A DNA stretch of 64,000 nucleotides from Chlorops oryzae (lineage: Eukaryota; Arthropoda; Insecta; Diptera; Chloropidae), in NCBI GenBank assembly GCA_020466095.1, contig CM035806.1:62461639-62525638 (forward strand). Reading direction: 5' to 3'. The notes beneath the pieces are model-generated. The model worked only from the letters and a program-made list of their open reading frames with translations, had not been told where the DNA came from and ran no database searches. Position numbers and translations under genes: made by a program. Shown in pieces: positions 45,256-55,648 of this stretch (the stretch's first letter is position 1; each line of letters starts with the position of its first letter).

Positions 45256-46543
45256 TTAGGTGTAGTAAAAAGAAATCCATTATTTTTCCAATAGATGGCG
45301 TTATTTATCTGCATCTCGCGTTGTATAAGTCCGATCGTGTTCCGCTAGGGGGCATTAGAAAGATGACAGTTCCTACTTAAAAAGCTTTTTTGACACTTTT
45401 TTGATTGATTGATTCAGTTTTGTTTGAGAGCTTGTCAAAGATGGACATCAGCAAAGAGAAAATTCGCTACATTTTACAGTTTTTCTTCGATAAGGGAGAA
45501 AACGCAAGCCAGGCGGCTGAAAATGTGAATAGCGTTTATGGACTTGATACTGTAACAGCCAATCATGCGAAATTTTGGTTTCGTCGATTCCGTTCCGGTA
45601 ACTTCGATGTCAAGGATGCACCACGCACTGGAAGGCCAATTGTCGAAAATGTCGATAAAATCATGGAAATTATCGAGTCCGACCGTCATGTTAGCACTGT
45701 TTCGATTGCAAAAGAGCTAAAGATTGCACAAAAACCCGTTTGGAACCATTTGAATAAGGCTGGATACACAAAGAAGCTCGATGTATGGGTGCCACACGAG
45801 TTAACGCAAAAAAACCTCACAGACCGAATTTCCATCTGCGAATCGCTGCTGAACCGCAACAAAATCGACCCATTTCTGAAGCGGTTGGTGACTGGTGATG
45901 AAAAGTGGGTCACTTACGACAACGTCAAGCGAAAACGGTCGTGGTCGAAACACGGTGAACCGGCGGAAACGGTGGCCAAGCCAGGATTGACGGCCAGGAA
46001 GATTTTGCTGTGTGTTTGGTGGGATTGGCAGGGAATTATCTACTATGAGCTGCTCCCATACGGCAAAACTCTTAACTCGGAACTCTACTGTCAACAATTG
46101 GACCGTCTGAAGGAAGCAATCGCCCATAAGCGGCCAGCTTTGGCCAATAGGAGAGGAATTGTGTTCCATCAGGACAACGCCAGGCCACACACGTCGATAG
46201 TGACTCGCCAGAAGCTCCGGGAGTTTGGTTGGGAGGTTCTTCTGCATCCACCTTATAGTCCGGACCTGGCACCAAGTGATTACCATCTGTTCCTGTCCAT
46301 GGCGAACAATTTTGCTGATGAAACATTCGCTTCAAGAGAGGCTTCTGAAATTCGACTGTCTCAATTTTTTGCTAATAGGAACGAGGGCTTCTATGAGAGA
46401 GGTATAATGAAATTACCTTTAAAATGGCAACAAGTTATCGAACAAAACGGCGCATATTTGACCTAAATCGGGTCATTCTAACTATCTTAAATAAAGCCCT
46501 CAATTTAATGCAAAAATAATGGATTTCTTTTTACTACACCTAA
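45256..46543 (+). mobile_element. mariner, copy 2 (TA duplication)
   Basis: TA at 45254-45255 and 46544-46545 flanks inverted ends starting ttaggtgtagtaaaaagaaa. It is full-length at 1288 bp with both termini and the complete gene. It is inserted in the first exon of the arthropod protein gene. Confidence 0.95.
45441..46466 (+). CDS. mariner transposase, copy 2 (open frame)
   Basis: This 341-residue frame has no stop or frameshift. I choose ATG 45441 (MDISKEKIRYIL), the start used by related mariners; an upstream in-frame ATG at 45405 would add 12 residues. The N-terminal helix-turn-helix half covers about residues 1-110 with APRTGRPIV at the linker. The catalytic D,D34D triad is in TGDEKW, HQDNARPHT and APSDYHLF, with exactly 34 residues between the second and third Asp, and the WVPHEL motif is intact. 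The enzyme cuts and rejoins mariner ends at TA sites. It differs from copy 1 at a small number of codons. Confidence 0.95.
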   Translation: MDISKEKIRYILQFFFDKGENASQAAENVNSVYGLDTVTANHAKFWFRRFRSGNFDVKDAPRTGRPIVENVDKIMEIIESDRHVSTVSIAKELKIAQKPVWNHLNKAGYTKKLDVWVPHELTQKNLTDRISICESLLNRNKIDPFLKRLVTGDEKWVTYDNVKRKRSWSKHGEPAETVAKPGLTARKILLCVWWDWQGIIYYELLPYGKTLNSELYCQQLDRLKEAIAHKRPALANRRGIVFHQDNARPHTSIVTRQKLREFGWEVLLHPPYSPDLAPSDYHLFLSMANNFADETFASREASEIRLSQFFANRNEGFYERGIMKLPLKWQQVIEQNGAYLT

Positions 46544-48159
46544 TATGTTAAAAAATAAAGGATTGACGTTTACTGAAGCACTGCAAAAGCACTATTTCCA
46601 TTACTTCGGTGTTTTGCCAACTCTCAATGAGCCGTGGACGCCTAAAAGAATATGTGACCTATGTCATAGAAAGTTATCAAAATGGGCTTCTGGAGAACGG
46701 TAAGAATTAAAAATTTAATACGCTATAAAAAAAACGAACTATTTGCATTCTAGCTGTTACATGGATTTTGACACGGCACTGGAATGGGGTGAGCCCTCTT
46801 ATCACTCGGTGGACTGCTATTTTTGCCTAAGTGTAAGAAGTGGATTTGGAAAACATTTAAAATGGGAATACGCAAAAGTTGATTCGGTAATATTTCCTCT
46901 ACCTCATTCAAGTGATGTGCCTTATCCAGAATGCCCTGGCTCAGCACCCAAAATAGAAGGATCATCAGAGGAAATGCTGGGGTCTAGTGGAAGTCAGTTT
47001 GAAATAAGTTTAACGCAACGAATACTCTCACAGGCCGAATTAAATTACTGGATTCGTGATTTTGGTTTTTCAAAGGGTAAAGCTGAACTTTTTGCATCTA
47101 GAATGAAATAACGCGGATTTGTGGCTCCTGATGTCAAAACAAGCATTTACAGAAATCGGCACTTGCAATACGGAAAATTCTACGCAAAAGAAGACGATAT
47201 AATATGTTTCTGCACCAATATTTTAGGCCTATTCGAAGAGCTCAATGAAGTCTACAATCCCGGAGAGTGGCGTTTATTTATCGATAGCAACAAAGAGAGC
47301 TTAAAAGCTGTCCTCCTACACAATGGCAATCAAAACCGTCTCTTCCTGTCGCATATGCATCGCATTTTAAAGAAACCTACCAAACAATGAAAACGCTCTT
47401 GGATCTTATTGAATATGACAAGCATAAATGGAAAATATGCGCTGATCTCAAGTAAGTGGCAATTCTGTGCGGGCTTCAATGAGGATATACAAAATATTGT
47501 TGTTTTTTGTGCAAGTGGGATAGTCGCGCTGACCACTTACACTATATTAAAAAAGATTGGCCTTTGCGAACCAACATTATAGTTGGTGAAGATAATATTC
47601 AACGCACTGCTCTTGTTGATAAAAATAATATATTACCGCCACTGCATATAAAATAAGGACTTGCTAAGAACTTTATAAAAAAAATTGGCAAAAGATGGAA
47701 CACAGGAAGCTTTTGCCCGCTTAAAGGCGATCTTTCCCTACCTTTCACACGCAAAACTCAAGGAAGGAGTTCTAAATGGTCCAGAAATACGTAAACTTTT
47801 GCAAGACGACGAGTTCTCAAGCCTTTTGTCACCAGTCGCAGCAGCAGCGTGGAGCTCATTCAAACTTGTTGTACACAATTGTTTGGGCAACCACAAAAGT
47901 CCAGATTACAAGCAAATAGTAAATAACCTACTAAAGAATTATAAGAAAGCCGAAGTACACATGTCGTTGAAGATCCACTTTCTCGATTCGCACTTGGATT
48001 TTTTTCCTGAAAACTTAGGAGACGTAAGCGATGAGCATGGCGAACGTTTTCATCAGCAATTAGAGGATATTGAAAATCGCTATAGCGGCCTTTTCGACAC
48101 GGCAATGATGGGTCATTACGTGTGGTCCCTTGTGCGTGAAAATGATGGTAGTAAATATA

Positions 48160-49350
48160 AACAAGTAAGAAAGCTAAAGTCGGTCAAGCCCGACTTTGAA
48201 ATACCCAGCGTCCCGACATTATGAGCGCACTATGTTTTGCTTCTCTATTTGTGGGCGTGGCAGTGGGAGGGCAACATAAATTATTTCCGTACACCTTTCA
48301 TTCGCCTTGGTGAACCTATGTTGCGAATTTGAAGCTTCTACGCCTTTTACTTCGGAAGTTACGAAAAATCTTTATTTGTGGGCGTGGAAGTGGGCGGGCC
48401 ACAAAAAATTTTTTCCTACACCTTTCATTCGCCTTGGTGAACCTATGTTGCGCATTTGAAGCTTCTACGCCTTTTACTTCGGAAGTTACGAAAAATCTTT
48501 ATTTGTGGGCGTGGAAGTGGGCGGGCCACAAAAAATTTTTTCCTACACCTTTCATTCGCCTTGGTGAACCTATGTTGCGCATTTGAAGCTTCTACGCCTT
48601 TTACTTCGGAAGTTACGAAAAATCTTTATTTGTGGGCGTGGCAGTGGGCGGGCCACAAAAAATTTTTTCCTACACCTTTCATTCGCCTTGGTGAACCTAT
48701 GTTGCGCATTTGAAGCTTCTACGCCTTTTACTTCGGAAGTTACGAAAAATCTTTATTTGTGGGCGTGGCAGTGGGCGGGCCACATAAAATTTTTTCCTAC
48801 GCCTTTCATTCGCCTTGGTGAACCTATGTTGCGAATTTGAAGCTTCTACGCCTATTACTTCACAAGTTACGATAAGCCCTTAATTTTGGGCTTATTTGTG
48901 GGCGTGGCTCGAGGTGGGCGGCGTCCATTTTTTGCCAGGATATGTCCCTTTTCGTAGTTTACCAGTACACCAAATATCAATGGAATGTGTTGAGTGGTTC
49001 GCAAGTTACAAGCATTTTACTGAAAACACATTATATTCATTTGTGGGCGTGGCAGTGGGCGGATGTCTCCCATTTTTACTTAGGATCATACTCGGATCCC
49101 GATTTACCTGTGTGCCAAATTTCGACTTGATTGGTCTAGCCGTTTCGGAGGAGATCCGACCACGGACGGACGGACAGACGGACATACGGACGGACGGACA
49201 GACGGACAGACGGACAGACGGACATGTCTAAATCGATTCAGTTTTTGATCCTGATCATTTCTATATACATTTTTCTATATCTCCGGAGCTTAATTCTCCC
49301 TGTTACAAGATTTGCACAAAACTAATATACCCCGCTTACGCTGGGTATAA
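48160..49350 (+). repeat. Hairpin-ended repeat family A, copy 2
   Basis: Starts aacaagtaagaaagctaaag with an adjacent hairpin (aagtcgg...ccgactt) and ends with the ataccc...gggtata hairpin near 49330. It contains about four tandem copies of a 127-bp unit (48329-48840) and a gacggacagacgg microsatellite. The three 85-codon ORFs spaced 127 bp apart are just the tandem units translated. Confidence 0.85.
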
Positions 49351-49599
49351 AAACAAAGGGGAAGCAAGCAATTTTTTTAAATTGTATAAAAATAATTTTT
49401 GAAATAAATGTTTATTTCTTTAACACTTTTGTATTAGAGCTTATTTCACAAATGTTTTACAGGAGTTGTAGCAATTTGGTAGTTCATGTTGTCTTAAAGT
49501 GGGCTGCATCACAGCGGCCCCGGTGTATCGAAGACCGGTAGTCAAATAATCCGAAATCAAGACTGTTTTTATTTTTTTTCAAAATAATGTGTGAAAATT

Positions 49600-50030
49600 C
49601 ACTCAATTGCACCTTCATAAAATAATTTCGGCTCATATGGACAAGTTTTGTGAACAAAGCAAAAATTGTGAAATATCGATTTTTTTATTGTTTTGGCAAA
49701 AAAATCATAGCTCCGTAAATTTTCCACCGATTTTAACCAAACGGAGCTTATTTTTTAGAAGAAATACTTAACTATACGTAAAATACCCTGATTTTTTAGA
49801 AAAAAACTCAATTTTCTTGTATAATTGCACCTCTAGCACTAAAACTACTCATGCAAATCAAACACTTTGTTTGTAAAAGTTGTAGGGAGCTTAATTATCT
49901 ATATGAAAAAAAAAAATTAAAATCGGTAGATCGGGGCCCGAGATATGCTTGAAATAGCAAGTGCACCTACGAAATGCACTGAAAAAAACTTCAACAATTT
50001 TTTTCTCAAAAACTCTTTTTATAAATTCCA
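49600..50030 (-). repeat. Right long terminal inverted repeat
   Basis: Inverse copy of 44262-44745 with small indels. Its outer side falls off near 'aaaaactctttttataaa'. Confidence 0.75.
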
Positions 50031-50298
50031 AAGTTAAGCAGTGTAATTAGTTAATTGTTGCTATTATAATTCGGCTTAATGAATAGGAATGCCTAAAAGT
50101 ATACTATAAATTTTTTAAAGATTTTTATTGCAGTTGTCATGCATTTTTCTTACAAAATTGATGATATCTTAAAAGTGCTAGGCTATGCCGGCCGTTTTTT
50201 TTTTTCATGATATGTTAGAACTAGCTAAAAGCTTAAATTTTTACCCTTTTTTTAAAATAACTAGACCGATTTGAATGGAATCAGAGCAGAATTGTCAC

Positions 50299-50740
50299 CA
50301 TTATGGCGTGAACCTCAATCATAATTTTAGCAAATTTTTGTACTAATTTTTTTTTTTACACTGAACTACAAAAATATATACCCGAAATCGATGGGTAATT
50401 TTTCAACGGCCGCCATTTTGTAAAAAAAATCCAAAAATTATTTTGGAGATTCACGCCATAATGACAAATATACTGACTATATTTCTGTTTTTCTTTTCCA
50501 TTGCGGACAACTTGGAGACCTGGAATCGTGGCAGCCAGCACTACACCTTTTTTTTAGCATCCTTTTTAACGAGAACTTTTTGTTCCGCCCTCACACAAAA
50601 ACAAAGTATTTCTTCATTTACTTTCATTCATTCCTAACATAATAAAAAAAAACTGAATTGAGAAAGCTCTTTTCGCTTTCTGTCAGGAATTCTTTTAAAA
50701 AAGGTCCAAAAACAGCCAATGAGACAACCCCCATAAGAAG
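50299..50740. repeat. Dispersed repeat with palindromic arms (copy 2)
   Basis: Aligns with 1-450. The arms cattatggcgtgaacctc (50299-50316) and gagattcacgccataatg (50446-50463) are complementary with one mismatch, but the outer half differs in sequence from copy 1 on both sides at once. Confidence 0.7.
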
Positions 50741-51660
50741 TTAAGCCCACATACCCTTACATAACATAGCCTCCAACATTATTCATACAATTTCGAAAAA
50801 CCAATAGCATTAAAACATGCCTTTTTCGGCTTTTAAGCACTACCATCTACATAAATATAATTTATTGAAGAGAGTTTCAGGCACTTTACCTTAACTTCCG
50901 AAAATCATTATGACTTGCAATTACTTATTCCAAAGGCCTTACCAGAGGCAACAACATAAATGAATGCACTTTTTACATTCAAGAGGAAGAAGTTCTAAGA
51001 AAGAAATATGTCAAATAATCCGAGTGCAACTGAGGCTGCGGTAAAATGGCTTGCAGCAAAACTTTGCATACCATAACCTTCGTGCAAAATTTGTGAGTGA
51101 TCTGAATTCGTTTGACCTTTTACAGCTTGCCATGGCGGCCTAACACCTTTGTGACCTACAAAGCTTCTTAAAATATTTTTAGCTTGATTAAAACGGGGAC
51201 AAGAGAGGACGTTTTGCATTCTGATTTTTCGACCGCGGAGCTGTTGGCTGCGAAAGTAATAAAAGTCAAAAGCGAAAGAAAAGGAACTTGAGACTCACAA
51301 AACTTTTCATAATGCCAAAGAAGCATGGGACAGTTGCCTGCCATTTTATGGCTACTTGAATGTGCTTTGCGGATTTCTTTCAATTTCGCAGTAAAAAAGT
51401 TTGTTTGCAAACCGTTTCAGTATTGCTTGAACTACAGACACCTAAAAATTATTAAAAATAATCGGTGGCAGCGATTCTCCGGAGGCGCCTCGAAAAAAAG
51501 TTGCTTTGCGGTGAACACGATTGAAGGTTAACGGATCATTTAAAAAAAAAACGTGTATTTAAAACAGTGTTGTGCAAGCCCTATGATCTCCAGAAGCAAG
51601 GATTTTTTGGCATTTGTATTAGTGACTCACGGATAGTGTACGATACAGATTCACGTTGCC
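50741..51660. other. No gene recognised
   Basis: Moderately AT-rich DNA. The overlapping ORFs at 50995-51531 on both strands lack domains. Nothing repeated within the window was found here. Confidence 0.35.
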
Positions 51661-51680
51661 CCTACCCTGTAGTAGTGGCA

Positions 51681-51755
51681 CTGGGATAGCGTAGGGGATG
51701 CGTGCTATGCTCTTGATCCCAGGGTCCGAGGTTCGATTCCCGGCACAGGCGAAAC
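51681..51755 (+). other. tRNA-like Pol III module
   Basis: tgggatagcgtaggggatgc resembles an A box region and gaggttcgattcccgg is a strong B box/T arm. The acceptor stem is imperfect. It lies just after a ccctgtagtag end, like the other modules. Confidence 0.6.
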
Positions 51756-52052
51756 GGAGTGTAATGTTCCAAGCCTAGCACTGGTTTTTCAAAAATCGCA
51801 TGTTAGGGGCACACTACCCTGTAGTAAACGAGCGGTCAGTTTGCAAAATAGGACCCACCTTAGGTGAGACTGTTAGCAACTAGACCATAAAAACTATGGA
51901 GCACGTCTAACCTAAGATCGACCTCTATAGGTCTCACCGCTGACTGTACCGTAAGAGATCGAGGGGCGGTGAGTTCATTTATTTTTTGTACTCTTGCTGT
52001 GCGGTTGTTGTTGTCTGCTTTAAGTTCGATTTCTGATCGACGTACCGTCAAT

Positions 52053-52126
52053 AGTTGATTAGCGTAAAGGCTAGGACTCTCGCTTAGCAACCACGTAGGT
52101 CGAGGTTCGATCCCTGGTTCGGTTGG
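52053..52126 (+). other. tRNA-like Pol III module
   Basis: gattagcgtaaaggctagg (A box region) and gaggttcgatccctgg (B box). A T-run at the junction with family B follows, so the B element is inserted right after the module. Confidence 0.6.
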
Positions 52127-52132
52127 ACATTT

Positions 52133-53016
52133 TTATACCCGACACACTCTGTGTCGAGGGTATATTGCGTTTGTGTGGTTGTGTGTAACACCCAGAACCA
52201 GTCGAGATAGACCATACAAAATGTATATAGAAATGATCAGCGTCACCAGGAGATTCGATTTAGACATGTCCGTCCGTCTGTCCGTCTATCCGTCTGTCCG
52301 TCTGTCCGTCTGTTTGTATACAGTTATATTATCGAAGCAGTTGAGCTATCTTGACAAAATTTGGTATGCGTGCTCACGGGGACATGAGTAAGAACAAGTT
52401 CGAGAATGGACCCGATCGGACCATTTTTAGGGGTACCTCTAGTACTAGGGTCTGTTACGAAAATCACAAAAACTGCTCTAAACTCGAAGTTTTTCAACAT
52501 ATTTTGATGAAATTTGATATTTGAACATGTTTCAAGGCAAGTAATACGATTTCCAAAAATTTTAAAAGTGGGCGTGGCAGAAAGGCGTTTTTCGAAAATT
52601 GTCCCCTACACCCGAACTTCAAATGGGACTTGAACGAAAGTTGGCACTTATGCTTCTTTTGTAGCCATAAACATTCTCCCAAAAAATTTCCTAGATCGGT
52701 CCATTATTAAGGGTACCTCCAGTACTAGGGTCTGTCACAAAAATCTCAAAACTGCCTCAAAATCGGACTTTTTCCAAATATTTCAATGAAACTTAGGATT
52801 TGAGGGTATATCTAAGCCTCCGATTAGAATTCCAAAAAATTGGAAAAGTGGGCGTGGCAGAGGGGCAGTTTTCATAAAGAAATATAACAAAAGTCGGTGT
52901 ATTGGGCCCCCATATGGCCTTAAACACCTCTTGATATTAAAAATTATTTGAACACGTGTGTCTGTGTCGGGTATTCTATTGTCAGGCTCGCCTGACTATA
53001 ACACCCTTACTTGTTT
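52133..53016 (+). repeat. Hairpin-ended repeat family B, copy 1
   Basis: Starts with a perfect hairpin (gacacactctgtgtc inside tataccc...gggtata) and ends with a second one (gtcaggctcgcctgac) before cccttacttgttttt. It shares with family A the 'tttagacatgtccgtc' block and the cttacttgtttt end. Two internal units start with 'gggtacctc.agtactagggtctgt'. Confidence 0.8.
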
Positions 53017-53250
53017 TTTCTTCTCTATTGCCTAGAGTTTTTTTTTTATGTTCATATTTTAATTAATTTTTTTTATTAGTTAATTTTGAAAAATAAAAAA
53101 TTTTTTCTTTAATATTATATGTAAGAGTTTTTTCATATATAAATTTTTTTTTAAAGTATTTATTTTTCAATTGAAAATTTTTTTTATTTAACAAAAACTT
53201 GAGCAATTAAAAACTCAAGTCAGCATTTTGATTAACATATTACATTTCCT

Positions 53251-53792
53251 TGTTTGGCTAACGGTTAAGACTAGTGATGCCACGAATAGTGGATTTGGCC
53301 GAATACCGAATACCGAATATTCGGTCAACCTCTCGGCCGAATAACGAATATTCGGCAACCGAATATTCGGCACGTAGTAAAGACAGCTTGAGCCTACTCG
53401 CGACTAGCTGGAGTTAAGGCAAAAGCTACCGCTGAAAAATTTGCCCACTGTTTATAATGTTTTCGAAGAAAATTTAGAAGAAGCTAGCGTACATTTAATA
53501 TTTCTAAAGAATAAAAAGCAAATCTGCTGTATTTTTAGATCTCGTTAATTAAATTTTTTTTACGTTATTGTGAGAAAAACTTAATTTGTAGTTACTGCTG
53601 ATTTTTTTAATAAGTTATTTCTACTATTCGGTATTCGGCCGAATATTTTAACTATTCGGCCGAATACCGAATACTGAAAAATGACGCCGAATAGGCCGAA
53701 TACCGAATAGTGGCCGAATATTCGTGGCATCACTAGTTAAGACTTAGACTTACCAACCCAGAGATCAGCGGTTCGAGGTTCGTTCGAGACGA
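53251..53792 (+). other. tRNA-like module split by a MITE
   Basis: tgtttggctaacggttaagac (to 53271) and ttagacttaccaacccagag (from 53744) join across the MITE and one 8-bp duplication into one tRNA-like sequence ending in gcggttcgaggttcg, a B box. It is not functional as interrupted. Confidence 0.6.
53272..53735. mobile_element. hAT-type MITE (8-bp duplication gttaagac)
   Basis: gttaagac at 53264-53271 and 53736-53743 fits nTnnnnAn. The ends tagtgatgccacgaata and tattcgtggcatcacta are a perfect 17-bp inverted repeat. Dense 'ccgaatattcgg' palindromes fill the first and last 110 bp. At 464 bp it has no gene. Confidence 0.93.
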
Positions 53793-54555
53793 GAAAATTA
53801 AAAAAACATAACTAATGTTTAAACAAAAAGATTTAAAAAATAAAAACAAAAAATAAACAAAATAAAAACAAGAAGAAAAAAAATAAATAAAACAAAAATT
53901 AAAATATTTTTTTCCATAAATTAACAAAATCGTCAATTGACCTAAAATTCACCCAAAACGTCTCACCATGGGTGAGTCTTACACGCCCTACTCTCTTTCT
54001 AATGTAGGCCCCATGTTAAAGAGGTGAGTTGAATGCATGTAAGAGTAAATTATGTGGGGACTAGTTGTGGTCTTTTTGAGGTGCACCATAGGTGAGTAGG
54101 GGGTGAGTCTCAATTACTGCAGGGTAGCAACACCCCATGATTGATATCCCTGCAGGAAATTGAACTAGTGCAGAAGTAGTCTTCGGCTACTCCCTAAAAC
54201 AACAGTACTACTCGCTCGTAATTTCCCCGCCAATATATTGAACTGTCAACTTTTACTCTGAGGTGTCATTCGAAAATCGACAGTCGCGTTTGAACTAGTG
54301 CAGAAGTAGAGTGTTAGGGGTGAATTGATCTTTTTGGATATAGTTAATTACTAGTGAATCAATAGTCACTTGGACGTCATGTATCGATAGCTCGATAGCT
54401 CTCTATCGATACTTTGTTCAAGAATTAAAATTGTTGGCGGATTTTGAGAAAAATAAAAAAATAAAAATTTTTTTAATTGTTTTTTTCCTATTTTTTTTTT
54501 GCCTTTTGTGTTTTTTTTGTGTTCTTTATGTCTTTTTTTGTCTTTTAAATTCTGT

Positions 54556-54645
54556 TAACTATTTTGACTCGGCTGAGGTTCGAACTCACAACATCTTGTT
54601 CTTTGAGCAAACGCTTTAACGCATTGAGCTAACCAAGCCAATTTC
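54556..54645 (-). other. tRNA-like Pol III module
   Basis: The minus strand reads ttggcttggttagctcaatg (A box region) and gtgagttcgaacctca, a well-formed T arm with B box, and the ends tggct/agcca can pair. It is the most tRNA-like of the seven, though its spacing is long. Confidence 0.6.
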
Positions 54646-54875
54646 AACTCACTGATCGAAATGCTTACTTGAGTTGCTCAGGCAGAAAAACTTTTTAAAT
54701 TTAAAATACTGACAAAAATCAAATTTTCTATACAAAAATTATATTTTGCCAGCCTTTTAAATTTAAAATGTTTTCCTGAATAGGGAGTTTAACTTGGTAA
54801 ATAACAAAAAAAAAAAAAAACATCCGAATAAAAAAAAATAATTTTCGGTAAATTTATTAAAAGATTTGTCTTGCC

Positions 54876-54952
54876 CCATGCCGGACTTGAACCGGAAACC
54901 TTTGAGTTGTTGCGCGGAAGTCTTAACAATGCACTAGCTTAGCATCTAATCA
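54876..54952 (-). other. tRNA-like Pol III module
   Basis: The minus strand has ctagtgcattgttaagac and tttccggttcaagtccgg, a paired T arm with a B box. The A box is weak. Confidence 0.5.
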
Positions 54953-54993
54953 CAGAAGATAAAAATGCTTACTTGACGTATTCATTCTAAAAC

Positions 54994-55648
54994 AAGCAAG
55001 AAAGCTAAAGTCGGTCAAGCCCGACTTTGAAATACCCAGCGTCCTAACATTATGAGCGCACTATGTTTTGCTTCTCCATTTGTGGGCGTGGCAGAGGGAG
55101 GGCAAAATAAATTATTTCCCTACACCTTTCATTCGCCTTGGTCAACCTATGTTGCGAATTTGAAGCTTCTACGCCTTTTACTTCACAAGTTACGATAAGC
55201 CCTTATTTGTGGGCTTATTTGTGAGCGTGGCTCACGGAGGGCGGCGTCAATTTTTTTTCAGGATATGTCCCTTTTCGTAGTTTACCAGTACACCAAATAT
55301 CAATGAAATGTGTTGAGTTGTTTGCAAGTTACAAGCATTTTACTGAAAACACATTATATTCATTTGTGGGCGTGGCAGTGGGCGGATGTCTTCCATTTTT
55401 ACTTAGGATCATACTCGGATCCCGATATACCTGTGTGCCAAATTTCGACTTGATTGGTTCAGCCGTTTCGGAGGAGATCCGACCACGGATGGACGGACAG
55501 AAGGACGGACGGACAGACGGACATGTCTAAATCGATTCAGTTTTTGATCCTGATCATTTATATATATATATGTCTATATCTCCGGAGCTTAGTTCTCCCT
55601 GTTACAAGATTCGCACAAAACTAATATACCCCGCTTACGCTGGGTATA
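54994..55648 (+). repeat. Hairpin-ended repeat family A, copy 3
   Basis: Same ends as copy 2 (aacaagcaagaaagctaaag; ataccc...gggtata) but with only one copy of the 127-bp unit. It is therefore about 540 bp shorter than copy 2. It is inserted among the decayed tRNA-module elements. Confidence 0.85.

Larger units (their letters stand above)
45183..48172 (+). pseudogene. Arthropod repeat-associated protein of unknown function, broken
   Basis: ATG 45183 opens a Cys-rich N-terminus, cut after codon 24 by a mariner. Exon 1 resumes at 46546 (RICDLCHRKLSKW) and is spliced at 46700-46753. Further segments are SVDCYFCLS, LSQAELNYWIRDFGFSKGKAEL, a stop at 47109, VYNPGEWRLFIDSNKESLKA, then in other frames CCFLCKWDSRAD, DNILPPLHIK-type text and SPVAAAAWSSFKLVVHNCLG, LKIHFLDSHLDFFPENLG and DEHGERFHQQLEDIENRY. 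This exact order recurs in uncharacterised proteins scattered through insect genomes. Several Cys pairs suggest zinc binding. At least two stops and three frameshifts are present, and the last codons read into a family A repeat. Enzymatic role unknown; a transposase is my inference from the flanking inverted repeats. Confidence 0.7.
44262..50030 (+). mobile_element. Long-inverted-repeat element around an arthropod protein gene
   Basis: About 44262-44745 is the reverse complement of about 49600-50030 with scattered differences (shared words include gtgcatttcgtaggtgcac, gcatatctcgggccccgat, cttgtccatatgagccgaaa). Between the arms lies the broken gene 45183-48172. Later insertions are a mariner (45256-46543) and a family A repeat (48160-49350); without them the element is about 3.3 kb. 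Long terminal inverted repeats around a gene found repeatedly in arthropod genomes mark a DNA transposon, but I cannot name the superfamily. Target duplication was not identified. Confidence 0.65.
51822..54127 (+). mobile_element. ctgcagtaa-type element (copy c) with tRNA-like modules and nested inserts
   Basis: taccctgtagtaa near 51823 pairs with ttactgcagggta ending near 54127. Subterminal 'taggtgagac' and 'gtgagtct' words occur near both ends. It holds tRNA-like sequences at 52053 and 53251, a family B repeat (52133-53016) and a hAT MITE (53272-53735). Net length without inserts is about 950 bp. Confidence 0.5.

Noticed and set aside
33117..54952. Functional tRNA genes
   Set aside because: The seven candidates have good B boxes but weak acceptor or anticodon stems, and one is interrupted. 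They are treated as tRNA-derived relics.
48160..55648. Calling families A and B Helitrons
   Set aside because: There are terminal hairpins, but I do not see a TC start with a CTRR end inserted between A and T. The class is left open.
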